Assembly (NCBI GenBank): GCA_950295325.1
Contig: OX485804.1
Location: 23,248,001-23,312,000, forward strand
Source of the DNA: Polytrichum commune
Lineage: Eukaryota > Streptophyta > Polytrichopsida > Polytrichales > Polytrichaceae
DNA length: 64,000 bases
Direction: 5' to 3'
Under the pieces are notes generated by a model. The model made no database searches and was not told the origin of the DNA. It saw nothing but the letters and a program-made list of their open reading frames with translations. Shown here piece after piece: positions 1-12,699 of this stretch (its first letter is position 1; every line of letters starts with the position of its first letter). Position numbers and translations under genes: made by a program.

Positions 1-799
1 ACCCATCAAGAAAAGGAATTGATTCTCAGTCTTTAGAAGGTTAGATGTGTTTGGCTGTAAACTTGTCTTCATTTCGTCTATTCACCTTCGCATGCATGTT
101 GTCTTCAGACCCACTTCATTCACCTGCTTCCAATTGCCCATTTCAGATGTAACTTAACCATCACTGTTGACTCCCATTGATCAATTGCCTCCCATTGCTT
201 GCTTGTCTGATTGAAGCGCATGCAATTGAATTGAAAATTGCAGTATAAAATACTTTGTCCAAAATAGTACATGAAATCTATCGACATCTTATCCACAGTA
301 TATCAGACGACATTTCCAATTGTAACCTTCTCATGCCGTTTGTTGTCCATGAGTGAGCTCATCAAATCATCTGATGGTTTCTTGAAGATAAAGAATGTTG
401 CGGTTTTGTGGACTGAATGTGCCACTGCAAATAGATCCATAGAGATGCCGATTGGTTTAAACCATTATAGGTGTGTCACTCTTGATTCAATGTTAGTTCC
501 TTTATTTTGGATCGCTTGAGATTTACAAGAAAAGAAATCTATACATTAGCGACCAACGACGCAAAAATGTAAAAGGTGATGCAGAAATGGCAATTTCAAA
601 GCAAAGAAATGAAAAACATCGATTTTTTAGTCAACGTGAATGCGAGCCCCTTGGCCTTGCCATGTTCATGTTTTACCAAGCTACATCATAAGGATTATAA
701 CTTTTCTTTCAAGAGGTGGCTCTTTAGGGTCAAATAGTAGGAGAGTTGGGGTGGGGGAAGGGGGGGGGGGGAAGGGAATTATGTATATTATGGGCATGG
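1..799. other. Left edge, no gene seen
   Basis: AT-rich sequence with only short frames. It is duplicated in reverse at 47791-48589. A run of G near 759-770 is the only striking composition. I see no gene. Confidence 0.5.
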
Positions 800-2340
800 T
801 CATGGTGGTGGGTTGGCCATGGGGTCTAGATGAGGTATATGAGGTATTTTATGGCATTTTTATGGTTGGAGTTCATGATATTTTTGATCGTGGATTTGAG
901 GTGTTCTATTTTTGCCTTTGAATGTTCATGGACGGCTCCTCTTATTCCTGCCATGATGATTATGAGTGGGTTTACATTCCATCTTTGTTGCCTTAGGGTG
1001 TCTATTAGGGGGTCATATTTTATGTGTTTGGCTTCCAGGGTTGTTTCTGGAATATGTAAATTCTAGAAGTTGAATTGTGTGATTGTGGGTTGGAGTTGGT
1101 GGGATTTGGTTGTGCTTTTGTGCTCCTATTATGTATAATATGTTTGGTCTTAGTTGTGCTTGGGATTGGCATGTGGTGGTAGAGCACATGCATGGTAGTA
1201 GCCGGTCATGTATGGTTGAGTATGGAGGTTGGTCATTAAAGGTCCCCACGTTTGTTAGAGTGTAGGATCTTGTGTCTTTATTGGCTTTTAGGGCTTGCAC
1301 TATGAGGTGAACTGCTTTATTGTGTTAGGCTATTCTGAGGCCTTTGATGTATTGATTGGTGCAGTGCAATAGTAGATGTGGCCATGTATCTCCGTCATTT
1401 GGGACATAAGGTGCAGTTGAGGTTTGGATGCATTAGTGGCTAGAAGATATATTTACGGTGGTTGCTATATATTATGCGTGTTGGAATTTTAAGTGTTTGG
1501 GAGATTTGTGTATCGGTGGTACTTGGTGTTTTCCCAAAGGAGTTGGATAATTTGTGGTTGAGTTTTTCGTTGAATAGCCATTTATCTACCTAGGGAAATT
1601 TGTGTTTAGCATTGTCAGCCTAGTGTTGGTTTCATTTTGTTTATGGGCTTTGGTGATGAATGCGTGGAGATCTCGAATTGATCATCACATGTGGTGGAGG
1701 GTCTGTTTGTTAGCCAATATGGGTTGAGTGAGTGGTGTGGATGTATGAGGTGGAGGTTTCTTTATCTTTGGTGGCTCCCTCATTGGCTAGCTTGTTGGCT
1801 ATTTTGTATGCGCTCGTTGCCGGTGATTCTTGTATGTGCCCTTACTTTTTGTATTGTAATGTTTTGTTTGGTCCAAGATATTTCTTGGGTGATGGCCATG
1901 ATTAGGAGTTTCTCTAGATGGTGTTGTTGCGATGATGGCCTTATGTGGTTGTTAAGTAAAGATATGTTGTTGAGGTTGTCGGTGATAATGTATGTGTCTT
2001 GGTGGGTGGTTTGTATGGCTTCAATGGCTAGTAGTATGACATATAGTTCCGCTTTAAGGATGTTTGGTAATCATGGGAGTATGTTTGCTATGTGGAGCTT
2101 GTATTGGGGTTCTATATTCATGAGCCTGCTATATTGCCTATCATGTGGCCTTTTGCAATTTTAGTGGGAGGGATAAAGGAATCATCCATGTAGATACATT
2201 GTGTTGGGATGTATTTGATGATGTGGGCGGAATTGTATTTGTTTGGTAGCAGTGTCAATGGTTGGCGTCGTTTTGTTGGCAAATTCACTCTTGGGGCTTG
2301 TTTCCATTGGTACGAGAAGTTGATGTTGTAGTTTGGGGGA
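800..2340 (-). mobile_element. Decayed LINE fragment (RNase H, zinc finger), left-arm copy
   Basis: Mirror of 46250-47790, with the reading direction leftward. It holds the remains of a retrotransposon RNase H domain, then a Cys/His knuckle and a C-terminal tail, interrupted by stops and frameshifts. Details are given at the right-arm copy, where the frames read forward. It is a relic and not a working gene. Confidence 0.6.
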
Positions 2341-3950
2341 GGGGGGGTTGGTCTTATAGGGGTTAGTCGAAGCAAAAGTGGAGTTGTGAGGCATGAATGC
2401 AAGTAATACATGGTTGGCATGCAAAGTGAGAAGGGATGATGCAAGAGGCAACACTCAAGTGCATTAAGCTTGGAGTCTTCCCATTTGCTATGACTGGCTT
2501 TGACATGACAAATTGGTGGTGTGAGTTCCAACAAGGAAAAGACATTGGGCATGCTACTCATTGCACTCAAGATGCTTGGAAAGTCATAGCCCTTTGGTAG
2601 CCCCAACTTGCTTCTAATGCCACAATATGACCAATACATGGGCAATCAAAGGAAACACAACATGTGGCCCACTAAATTCTCATGCCCCCTTTACCACCTA
2701 TGCCCACTACAAGCCGCCGACACATGCCTCCTCTCCATGTGCATTAAACCCACCATCATAACTACTGAAACCTTTTTCACCATTTTTTTTTTCATGATAC
2801 CCCACATCTTGTCAAAGTTTGTACTAATTATTAAGCAAGATTCAAACATTACCAAATTTTGAGTTTAAAACAATTATGCGTCAAATCTCCTTAATTATTT
2901 GTGAACTACAAAGAAACCTTTGAAATTTGTTGTTTTTCTTATTTAAAATCTTTGTTGGATGCTCACGCATTCTCATTTGTTTCCAAGAGATTGTAAACGA
3001 AGAAATACAAACTCAACAATACCAAGCAAACGATTTGTCCATCTATAATCACGCTAAATAGACTCCACCACTTGGGCCTACACAAATAATATATGATATT
3101 CTTCTTTATTGTGCCCACTTCATTGTGAAAGATACACCCAATACCATAAACTATGTGGACCTCATACATATAGTAAAGTTACACCTAGTTGTAATCATTG
3201 CCCAAAATGATGCCTACACACTCTTCTCTAAACTGAACAAGGATTGGTTATAGATACCCAAGCTATAACTAAATCTTCCAAAATTCACAGCTTATTCATA
3301 TGATGTCCAAAAACTACACTAACAGTCCTGATATCGCAGGCCACATAAATTCTCATGAGCCCATTCTAATCCTCATAATGAGAATTAATGTGGGTCACGT
3401 TAATTTCCAACCCAAGCCAAATTTCTAGTTGACAATTATTGTGGATGAATACATTTATTTGGTGTACTATTTTTATCCTATATCTAATATGCAATGTGTT
3501 GGTTGGAAGTCTTTGTAAAGACTTAGGGGACCCTCGCTCATTCCATCTTGACTAGAAAATAGTGTGACCCATTCTAACTACTTCCATGCTAATTTTTCAT
3601 CCCCACTAATAAGACTATTTAGTGTACATGCTAAGCACCAATCCACTCGGGCTCCCAAGTTCCAAGTCCCAAATCCCACTCATTTCAGTAAGTCCCAACA
3701 TAAAGGCAAAGTCCCAACTTCTGAGCCTCATGAAACCATAAAAGTATGGTTAATTTTCATTGAAGTTGGATCTTGATTTAATTAATGTAAAAACATTCAC
3801 GGGGTTTGTGTTGAGGGTTGGGTCTAGCTTTTTGCTCGACCAAACTCTCAACACAAGTCCCAAACCTCACCTCCAAAAAAGTGTTGTCATGTAGGCATCC
3901 ATGTCATACTTGGGACTTATGACTTGGGACCGCGTGTGAACCGGCACTAA
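2341..3950. other. Non-genic stretch with short hairpin
   Basis: No convincing gene. At 3802-3862 a hairpin has arms of about 27 bp and a T-rich loop; one arm contains TTTGTGTTGAGGGTTGG. Repeated 'AAGTCCCAA' motifs around 3650-3720 suggest an old MITE, but I cannot define its ends. The mirror copy is at 44640-46249. Confidence 0.4.
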
Positions 3951-4456
3951 GGGCCACTTCACACACGAACCAAGAGTCATGAACATTAAATTGCGAGAGC
4001 CCAAAAGAAAGTGGTAAAGGTTGTCCCAACACACCTCCAAAATCATGTAGTGTGGTCACGGATCCTCAAGTGTAGTGTGAAACCATATTATGTGACCGCG
4101 CCCTCAACCAAATGCTATTTCAATGAATCTTTATTCATGCGGGTCCTCACACGTGATAAAACAAAATAAACCAAATGGTTGTGAGCATTCGGAGTGCCAT
4201 GGTCTCCCAGTTTTGTGTTCGGCCTACCTCCAATAGGTGGTTTTTGATAAATAATCCAGGCGACCATGAAACATGATCCATTCGATGCCATGTAGGAACC
4301 CATGTCGACTTTACATCCATCTTGCATTCACATACTCCGTTGGTCCCTCAAGCGCACTGGGAAGCGAACTTGGACCACCGGCTCCACCTTTTCCACCAAT
4401 GAGAGTGCTTGAAGCATGATGGTCACGGGCTCTCAGTCTCGTGTGTGACGTGGCCC
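3951..4456. mobile_element. PIF/Harbinger-like MITE, 506 bp
   Basis: It begins with GGGCCACTTCACACACGA just after TAA and ends with CTCGTGTGTGACGTGGCCC. These are terminal inverted repeats, and the left flank TAA fits the 3-bp target preference of the PIF/Harbinger group. The right flank reads TCC, so this copy has drifted or lost its duplication. The same family sits in both terminal repeats of the MULE (55347-55844). The mirror copy is at 44134-44639. Confidence 0.65.
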
Positions 4457-4856
4457 TCCTAAGATGCATTGAACCCTTGTTTTGATTGCCAACAAGACCC
4501 TCAAAAGATCAAGGTTATCTAGAACTAAGTAACACCACTCACATTCTTCAATGGACGACGAGTTTGGGTGTAGTGAGCATACCCCTGAATCAGTGGAAGC
4601 TAAAGTTGCCCGAATCCAATAAGTCCTGGCCTGACCCTTGGTTTTGTCCAAGGGGGGAAACCCCACCACTTATGTGAGGTGTGAATGGAGCTGCTCTGTA
4701 GTAGGTAGAAAGCAAGTTCATGAAGGAAGTTATCCAGAATTGATCAGGGTTTCATGATTCCTACTTACTTTCATCCCCCCTCATTCATCCATCCATCCAC
4801 CTCTAAAAGCTCCCATTGAAATGCTGTGGAAGTGAAGGCGGTGGAGGCTATGGGTT

Positions 4857-4968
4857 AGTTCCCATATAGGCCGCTCGCCCACCATATTCTAGTGGAGATG
4901 TAGATTCCATCTGGTGGCATCTACATTTCCACTAGAATGTGGTGGGCGAGCGGCCTACATGGAAACTG
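4857..4968. repeat. Short foldback (MITE-like hairpin)
   Basis: Two arms of about 50 bp pair around a short loop. One arm holds GGCCGCTCGCCCACCA and the other TGGTGGGCGAGCGGCC. Termini resembling AGTTYCCATRTAGG suggest a small foldback MITE. No coding content. The mirror copy is at 43622-43733. Confidence 0.7.
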
Positions 4969-4998
4969 ATCGTTAGTTTGTCAAAACTTGCTAACTTA

Positions 4999-5283
4999 GG
5001 GTCACTTCATACGCGAGACTATTGGCGTGTGACCATTATGATCTAAGAACTGTTGTTGGTCGAAAAAACCGAAACCGTCCAAGTCCATTGCGCTAGCATG
5101 TGAAGACCTAAGGGCCTAGAGAAATGATTGTGGATGAAAAGTCTACATGGATCCCTTACATGCAGATCGTGTCAGCTAAACAATTGTAAGTTCGTGGCAA
5201 GCTCATGGTATGGCCTTTGAATGAGAATCAACGGCCTTCACAATTATATGTTCATGGCCCTTGGCTCGTGTGTGAAGTGACCC
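4999..5283. mobile_element. PIF/Harbinger-like MITE, 285 bp, TTA duplication
   Basis: It starts GGGTCACTTCATACGCGAGA and ends CTCGTGTGTGAAGTGACCC, flanked on both sides by TTA (4996-4998 and 5284-5286). This is the expected target duplication for the group. It is a shorter relative of the 506-bp MITE just upstream. The mirror copy is at 43307-43591. Confidence 0.7.
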
Positions 5284-5900
5284 TTAGTATGTACTACCAA
5301 AGAGTGTTGTACGTATGGATCATCACACTACTAGGGTCCAAGACCAAAGAAGCTCCAAATTCAAGAGTTCTCATTGGTAGAGAGTCAAATTTTGGACCCG
5401 AGGAGATTACACTAGGGTCATGGGTCTTAGGTATGAAAACATGAAGTGACACCAATATGGCATCACTTACCCGCCAAATCTTGTTGGTCTCCAGTCAAGA
5501 GAACACACTCCTTCCCATTTGAGCCTAACCAATTTCCAAGCTTAGGTCCAATCTTGAGGCCAAAAACATGGTACATTTTAAGGGTTGTTTTGGACCAAGT
5601 TTCATACACCTCGATCCTAATGTAAACCGACCCTTAGAGGGTCAACCTATGTCAATTTCCACATGGGATTCAACATGTCCTTGATCAATGTGTGCACGAC
5701 ATATGGCAAACTCCTTCCAAATGAGAATCCTTGTATGTCATTCACCCGACAACAACACCATACGATGTGGATATCTTCCATTCACAACATCAACTATCGA
5801 TCATCAATCATGATTCGTCTTAAATTTTTCATGCATCGAGGCTTGCAGTAGACCCAAAGGTTGACTATATTGGATACCACCAACAGGCTCCCTAGGTTCG

Positions 5901-6123
5901 CTACACTAAATATTGTATCTAGTGTCACTTACTATTTAGAATTATGCGAAGCTATAACTATTTGTTGTATATCTCATTTCTTTGCCAACAAAGGTCAAAT
6001 TAGTTGTTTGGACTTATAGAACATTAACATCTTTACTTGGTAAAATGTTACAATAATAGTAAAAAGATGCAACATTGTGTAACTTCAAATAGTAAGTGAC
6101 ACTAAATACAATATTTAGGGTGG
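5901..6123. mobile_element. MITE with 37-bp terminal inverted repeats
   Basis: The left end CTACACTAAATATTGTATC and the right end ACAATATTTAGGGTGG are inverted copies continuing through GTGTCACTTACTATTT. The interior is AT-rich and non-coding. A related copy lies at 62182-62404, and a lone end-like motif near 21291-21312. The mirror copy is at 42467-42689. Confidence 0.6.
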
Positions 6124-7167
6124 TTAAAATAATTGGGGGAGATCATGTGATCGTGAGAAGAGGAGGATGGTCTTCACTTGACTTCTTATAACTTTTTGCA
6201 TATCTTGTTCAATCATGAAGCTTGAAATGACAACAATTGTGATTTGCATTTGTTAATTATCCCAGGGGTGGATTCTTCATACCACGTACGGACTAACGTG
6301 AGTGTAAGAAGGGATATTATTTGAAACATTGGCATACATAGTATACATAAAGGAGAGGTAATTTTCTCTACTGTGTATATTTTAAAAGGTTATTAAATTT
6401 TTCTAAAGTAAAGGTAGATGTACAAAAGGGGGGCTTAGGTTTAGAGAAATTTATGACAATAGATGTATTAATTTCATCCAATTTACATTTTCATTCACTA
6501 AATATTGTAATAGTCTTCAATGGCTCCCTTGTCTATTCTTGTTAGGGTTCGGATTTGGATTATAAGACAAGTTGGAGACACGGGTAGGTCACTTAGTGCA
6601 TTTTAAAAACGATGTGCGGCATAATATAGAGAGGATTAAAATCATTTGAAATAAAAATTATAAAGGAATTCCAAATAATGAAGGGGCCATTAAATGTAGA
6701 CAATCCCATTATAAGTAAGTTAGATGGACATAAAATGTGGGCCATTATTTTTTTGTAAAATTAATATAGGGGCTGAAGATAAGGATCCTAGAAGGTATGT
6801 TTAGTATGTTTGCTATGGTCTCCTATGTGTTTTCTTCATAACTTTGTTTGCAATGATATTAATGTTTGCACCCTTCTTTGTTTCCATGGTTTCCCTTAAC
6901 ACTCGTCAATGCGTTAGGAAGTAGATTAGCTTTTATTACTTAAAAGGAATATAGAGTACAAAAAATTGCAGTGACTTGGACAATATAAGTAATGGAAGGG
7001 TGCAAACAAATGGGCCATTTTTGAAATTTAAGTAATTATAGGGAGGCTTTAATTCAACCCTTGAAGGTAAATAACCCCAAAACAAAAAACCCCCAGCCGC
7101 ACGTGGTGCACAAAAATGCCTTAGAGTGACCTACCCGTGGTTGGAGATTCTTGGAGTGCTCATGGAA
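6124..7167. other. AT-rich flank of the large transposon
   Basis: About 1 kb of AT-rich DNA between the MITE and the transposon end. No gene or structured repeat is recognised. The mirror copy is at 41423-42466. Confidence 0.4.
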
Positions 7168-7350
7168 CACTATATTAAACATTTCGGGACTTTTGGGAGT
7201 CCCAAAGTGAAGATTTTTTTACATTTTGGGGACATGGGAACATATTTATTGCTCCCAGGAACATGCAACTAGCTTGTGGGAACGTGGGAACAATGAAGTT
7301 AGACCATGTGAATGCCAGATGCGCACGTGGGAACCTATGTATGGGAACGT
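7168..7350 (+). repeat. Terminal inverted repeat, 183 bp, transposase side
   Basis: It begins CACTATATTAAACATTTCGG and pairs with 16768-16950 with two mismatches. Subterminal GGGAACG-type motifs continue to about 7500. A frame across this stretch is an artefact of those repeats. Confidence 0.85.
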
Positions 7351-7963
7351 TAGAGCGAACGCATAAAAACTCTACGGGAACGTGGGAACTCTATATGGGA
7401 ACGTTGGAACTCTCTAGGGGAACGTTGGGAACGCTCTATGGGAACGCATGTGCGCACTGTGGAACGGGGGAACAAGAAGACATTTTGTGGCTACGTGGGA
7501 ACGGTGTGTGGTCGCGCCAGGGTAGTGTGGTTTGCAAACGTGATAGAAGGGGTGTTTGTGGTGTGCACAGTGACAGACCGAGGGCTCATTAATACAAGTC
7601 ATGCCAACTACATCCAAATACAAAGGACAGACCTTGCATTACATACTTCAAAGTTCAAATTACAACACTTCACATTAGATAAATGAACCCGCCCTCTATA
7701 ATGCTGGTGGTTTTCATTAAGAGTTGCACGGGTATACCGTGCCCACAATGGGGTTCCATTTAGCTGGTCATAGTGTTGAAATCAACAAAAATTGCACCCA
7801 CATGTCCGAGAGGAGCCATGATGGTCTCCCATCGAGGAACCATCCCAAAAAAATTAGTACCAATCACCGGAGTATTTGATGTGGTGTCTCACATTGTCAA
7901 GGAAATCACATCTAATCATGAATCATTGTGTGACGAATACGATGTGGGTTTTCCAGTCTCGCA

Positions 7964-10900
7964 TTACGAGGAAGGGTTGCCCCGAGCTCCCCGTCTACCA
8001 GTTGCACGGCCACGACCTCCAGTTCCATGTCCACGACCTACTCGTCGCGCACTCGGCAGATCAACGTCCTCCTCAACCGCCATCCCTCCGCGCTCTTGCT
8101 CAGAACAACGGCGAAGGTTGTCTTTGGCAAATTCAATCTGCTCTGGTGGAATAGTAATCTTAAGGGGCTCAACATCTTCATGTGCAGGTAGAGGCCATGC
8201 TGCCAAGATGCAGTCAATTGGTTGCCAGTCGGGGATGGAATATTTCGAATCGGCTTTCCACTTGAAGTTCCTGTTGGAGTCCCAACCATGGTATTTCCTT
8301 GTTATGTCTCTAGCAGTTGAAGTGGGAGTGAACCACTGTACCAGAATCTGACGGGGATGGTCCCCAGTGACGTTCAAGTTTGGTGGACACAAAGCTCGGC
8401 ACACCCAAATGGGTCTATCAATGTCTTGATCTTGGGGTCGAAGAATGAGGAAATGCCCCTCATGCACGTTGTCGGCAATGCGGAAAGCAGGTGCAGGTCG
8501 AAGGTTAGAGGGGCCCACATAATGGTCATCTGGTTGGTGCTCCTCACGAAGTTCACCAGTATTCATGAAAGGATGTGCGTCCAATTCGATTCGGGAGGAT
8601 GGCCAGAATCCCTCTTGGAGTGCCAATCCCGCAGTGTACACATTTGTGAGGGGTGCCCGTAATGCCTCCAGTACCCCAGTCCAGTATTGTAAAAGATGTG
8701 TTTGTGAGCCCCTATATGCTCCGGTCATGTCATGGTCACATATAGATTGCCAGTAGTCAACAAACCCTTGCAACCCAACAAGAACATCGTCCAGTTTTGC
8801 CATTTCTCGAGGTTTAGCAGGGTAAGGTTCCCCAGGTGGGAAAACTGGCTCCCCCTTTATGTTGGATTTCCACATCAATATGCCATCCTTGGGCAACCAT
8901 TCATCATGCGTACTAAGCACCTTGTAATGCATGACGGGCCAACCATCATCCCGTACAACAAATTTGAATTGTTGGGCTTTCGTATGGCCAATGAGTTTGT
9001 CTTGGCCATCAGGAATGTACTCACTAACAAAAGCCCTCCAATCTGGAAGCTCCTCTATCATATGTGGGATGATAGGGACCTTCTCCATGTCCATGTATGA
9101 TTTCATGAGCAAGGGGATAGTGGGGTAATCATGTTCGCGCAAGTCCATACTCCATCTACCAAATGAAGCATCAATGTCATCATGTGTATGACCAACTAAA
9201 AGGTAAGACACGTGGACCTCCGTGAATATACCTTTGGCCGTGAGCATGGACCAAAATGCCTTCACATATCTACACTTGTTGTCCTTCCAACAATTATCGA
9301 GTTGAACATGCAAAACGGGTGGAAGCGAGACAGCTGGAATAGGCTCACTGGGTGGAGGTCGTAATCCTGACAAACATACATCACTCCCATGAAGAACAGC
9401 ACGATAAAGCGGTGACCGACCCACACCATGGAATAGCATGCGAGATGATGAAGCCGGGGGCTGTTCCAAATCGCGAAGAAGCCTCGCAAATGAGCCCACA
9501 GTATGGTTGCAATCACCAGGATACAAATCCAATGCATAATGAGCATATCTCTCATCTCCATGGCCATGAGCCATCATGCCTGTCACTGAAAGTGGTAGTT
9601 TCGTGAACATATCAGTGTCTTTGTTCTTGTTAGCAAAGCATGGAGATGCAGTTTTGCCATGGTCCATTTTGTCGTGAATGATGGTCAAAACCTTGCGGGG
9701 ATGCTCAATAGACAACGCTCTCATACAGCGGTAGGCATTACGAGCGGATTCCTGCTGTGCCTGGTGCTTCTCCAACTGCTTCGAAAACCCGGTGTGTGCG
9801 GCGGAACCTTTAACATGTTGTTGAATAATAGCCATAAGTGAATCGCATTTCCCACAACGAGCAAAATTATCCCCTGCTCTTTTTGTCACGTAGTGCTTAA
9901 AATAATTCTGTCTTATTTGGCTCAGAGTAGAAAGAGAAATTGGTTGCAACCCACATTTTTCATTCACCTAAAAATCATACCACATGCAACATTTAGACAT
10001 TGCCTCAATCCAGGTGTTCTGATTTGTGAGGCTCAGACTAACATTGAAAACGGAATAAATGGAACATCATGAGCATACTAACCTGGTTGATTGTCTCCAA
10101 AAATTTCTTCCATTTTGTTCCGCGAGGCAAAACCATCTCCACTACTCGAGTGCCGTTAGGCAAAGTGCGGGATTTATGGGGCATCATGTCCGCTTTGTCC
10201 TCTAAGAGGTTGGAAAGAGTGGCAGTGGCTTGTTGTGTGGACACACGATACCGTTTGGTGTTCAAGTTTCCATGGTCTCGTGGTCGCACCCCACAATTGA
10301 ATTCTTGTCGATTTCTGTAGAACGCAGTTTTTGATATTACAAATATGTGCCTCCATGCGATGAGGCAAATATCACGTCCACTTAGTGTTACGACATTCGT
10401 ACACGCCCCCGGAAGTGGATGTACTTGTCTGTGGACCTCAAGACGTTTTGCATGCCTCATCCTTGTGGAGCAATCATAAAATTCAGTTCGAAGAGCGAAT
10501 GCCTCATCTCTGGGAAAGAATCTGAGGCACTCGCGATCACAACACAGAATTGCAGATAGTTGTTGTATGCTTGCATTGGTCAGTATTTGGGATTTTTTTG
10601 TTGGCTTACGACGCTCTGATATCCGGGATGTATCATACGCCCTCTTCCCTTCCTTCCTTCGCTTCTCCAGCATCTTAGTTTGTGCCCGCAATCTGTGGCC
10701 ACTAACTAGGATGTGATGTGCCAGAGTGCATCCATCGTGAAAAACACGAGAAATTGGCCAGGCCCTCAAAGCAAACATGGCCCCCATGTCCATCATGCCA
10801 TCAATAGGCTCCATTATGAGGACACCAACGTGATCAGGTCCCAAACATTTGTCTTCCACGCAGTCAATTGGGTTTACATTACGGCAGATTCCTTTTGCCA

Positions 10901-11142
10901 TATTCTGTCCACGTTCGTTCACAAGCATAACAGGTTTGTTCACCCAATCATCCCTATGAAGTCCACTGCAATTGGGGTCAATATCCTCAACTGGAACAGT
11001 TTCATCTTCCGAGAATATTGCGTCCGAAAGGGATGACCCCTGCACATCACACTTATCATTAATAAAACATATTCCAACATACAACGTTAAACATCTAAGT
11101 TTAGAAAACCACCTCCTCTGAAGTAGATGATTCCGCATCCAT
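7964..11142 (-). CDS. DUF7869-like transposase, three exons, intact (left copy)
   Basis: Probable transposase, complement(join(7964..9967,10083..11039,11113..11142)), about 996 aa. Both introns have GT/AG ends and join in frame. The start is the ATG giving MDAESSTSEE. Residues 11-329 carry a CC..C-containing segment and basic stretches. A CGKC pair lies near residues 367-370. Three acidic motifs follow in the order HDKMDHGKT (about 427-435), QLDNCWKDNK (about 551) and VGHTHDDID (about 587-595). This matches the DUF7869 family as I know it, which I infer to be an RNase H-like DDE nuclease that cuts element ends. The tail is rich in Gly and Arg (RGHGTGGRGRATGRRG). The palindrome array lies upstream in the leader. 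The frame is intact, so the copy could be active. Confidence 0.8.
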
Positions 11143-11288
11143 TCTCCGCAAATTTGCACAAAAACACTTGCGCAGTCAGGGCTACAACTTGGCCTTCATA
11201 TAGCTTCACGTACAATCTGCTATTTAATCATATTAGAGCTTGCACTCGCACTATGTTGGCTGCCAGCACAAGCAGCCTGCCAATGAAC

Positions 11289-12323
11289 TTTCACTCGATC
11301 GAGTGAGAGCTAATTGGGCTGGCACTATATTCACATAGCACATGTTGCAATGAAATCCTTTCCTAATATATGGGCTCTAAATAACTTTGCAATACTATAT
11401 GGTTTGTAGTAATGATACAGACTGCTTTTATGTAGTGTACTGACATTCATTTGCAATTTTGAATATCACAAAGCCTACCCTAGAGCCATCTGCTGGAAGA
11501 CGCCAGTGCCCTTGAGGTTTCACTCGATCGAGTGAAACTTCAAGGGCTGGCTGATAATTAAGTGGTGTTACGGCTCTGGGTAAGTAAAGGGGAAGTAAAA
11601 GGGTAAGTAAAAAGGTAAGTAAAATGGCCAGCCCAAGGGGTTTCACTCGATCGAGTGAAACCTCAAGGGCCATAAACTTAGCCATAGCCAGCCCATGGGG
11701 TTTCACTCGATCGAGTGAAACCTCAAGGGCCATAAACTTAGCCATAGCCAGCCCATGGGGTTTCACTCGATCGAGTGAAACCCTGGAGGTTTCACTCTGG
11801 CTAAGTTTATGGCCCTTGAGGTTTCACTCGATCGAGTGAAACCCTGGAGGTTTCACTCTGGCTAAGTTTATGGCCCTTGAGGTTTCACTCTATCGAGTGA
11901 AACCCCTTGGGCTGGCTCTGGCTAAGTTCATGGCCCTTGAGGTTTCACTCTATCGAGTGAAACCCCTTGGGCTGGCTCTAGCTAAGTTTATGGCCCTTGA
12001 GGTTTCACTCGATCGAGTGAAACCCTGGAGGTTTCACTCTGGCTAAGTTTATGGCCCTTGAGGTTTCACTCTATCGAGTGAAACCCCTTGGGCTGGCTCT
12101 GGCTAAGTTCATGGCCCTTGAGGTTTCACTCTATCGAGTGAAACCCCTTGGGCTGGCTCTAGCTAAGTTTATGGCCCTTGAGGTTTCACTCTATCGAGTG
12201 AAACCCCTTGGGTTGGCTCTAGCTAAGTTTATGGCCCTTGAGGTTTCACTCTATCGAGTGAAACCCCTTGGGTTGGCTCTAGCTAAGTTTATGGCCCTTG
12301 AGGTTTCACTCTATCGAGTGAAA
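11289..12323 (-). repeat. Array of 14 palindromes in the transposase leader (left copy)
   Basis: Fourteen copies of the 20-bp palindrome TTTCACTCGATCGAGTGAAA or variants start at 11289, 11518, 11641, 11701, 11761, 11822, 11883, 11943, 12003, 12064, 12124, 12184, 12244 and 12304. Six are perfect. Seven carry CTATCG in place of CGATCG. The 11289 copy is degenerate at its end. Spacing is mostly 60-61 bp. The spacer 'CCTCAAGGGCCATAAACTTA' flips orientation at 11761, so the array is itself inverted. It lies between a TATA box (12693-12699) and the transposase start codon (11142), and so would be in the transcript or a leader intron. A frame reading through it encodes only a repeated peptide and is not a gene. 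Confidence 0.9.
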
Positions 12324-12408
12324 CCCCTTGGGTTGGCTCTGGCTTCCAGGCTTTGGCTACACGTCCGTACTGTACGGTATAGAGGGATGATTAGAGGCCC
12401 TGGAAAAC

Positions 12409-12571
12409 TACCGCCACTGCAATGCTCCCTGCACATGGACATGCACATGGAACAACACATGGAACAACACCCCTTCGAGCAGGTGTGGTATTACCGCCAT
12501 TGCAATGCTCCCTGCACATGGAACAACACATGGAACAACATATGCTACAACACCCCTTCGAGCAGGTGTGG
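12409..12571 (-). repeat. Two-copy tandem repeat in leader
   Basis: On the minus strand a unit of about 83 bp begins CCACACCTGCTCGAAGGGGT and occurs twice, each copy ending in GGGAGCATTGCA. Internal TGTTGTTCCATG motifs are repeated as well. It lies between the TATA box and the palindrome array. The mirror copy is at 36079-36241. Confidence 0.75.
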
Positions 12572-12692
12572 TATATGTGTAGGACCGAACCTTGTTTATG
12601 GATCCAGGGATGGGATAGCAACAAGAAGGTTGTGGTGCTGTGCTCCCTGGCAGAGGGCGACAAAAGAGGGTGCGAGTGTGCATGTTGCCGGC

Positions 12693-12699
12693 TTATATA
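12693..12699 (-). promoter_or_regulatory. TATA box of transposase gene (left copy)
   Basis: TATATAA on the minus strand within GTCTATATAAGCC, followed after about 30 bp by a CT-rich stretch typical of plant transcription starts. It points at the transposase gene, with a leader of about 1.5 kb before the start codon. Confidence 0.55.

Noticed and set aside
7263-7592. A 109-residue frame in the transposon end
   Set aside because: It only reads the GGGAACG subterminal repeats; no domain, and it overlaps the terminal repeat.
11289-12323. A CRISPR-like array
   Set aside because: Regular 20-bp repeats with about 40-bp spacers, but the spacers are themselves repeated, the repeat is a full palindrome and the context is a plant transposon.
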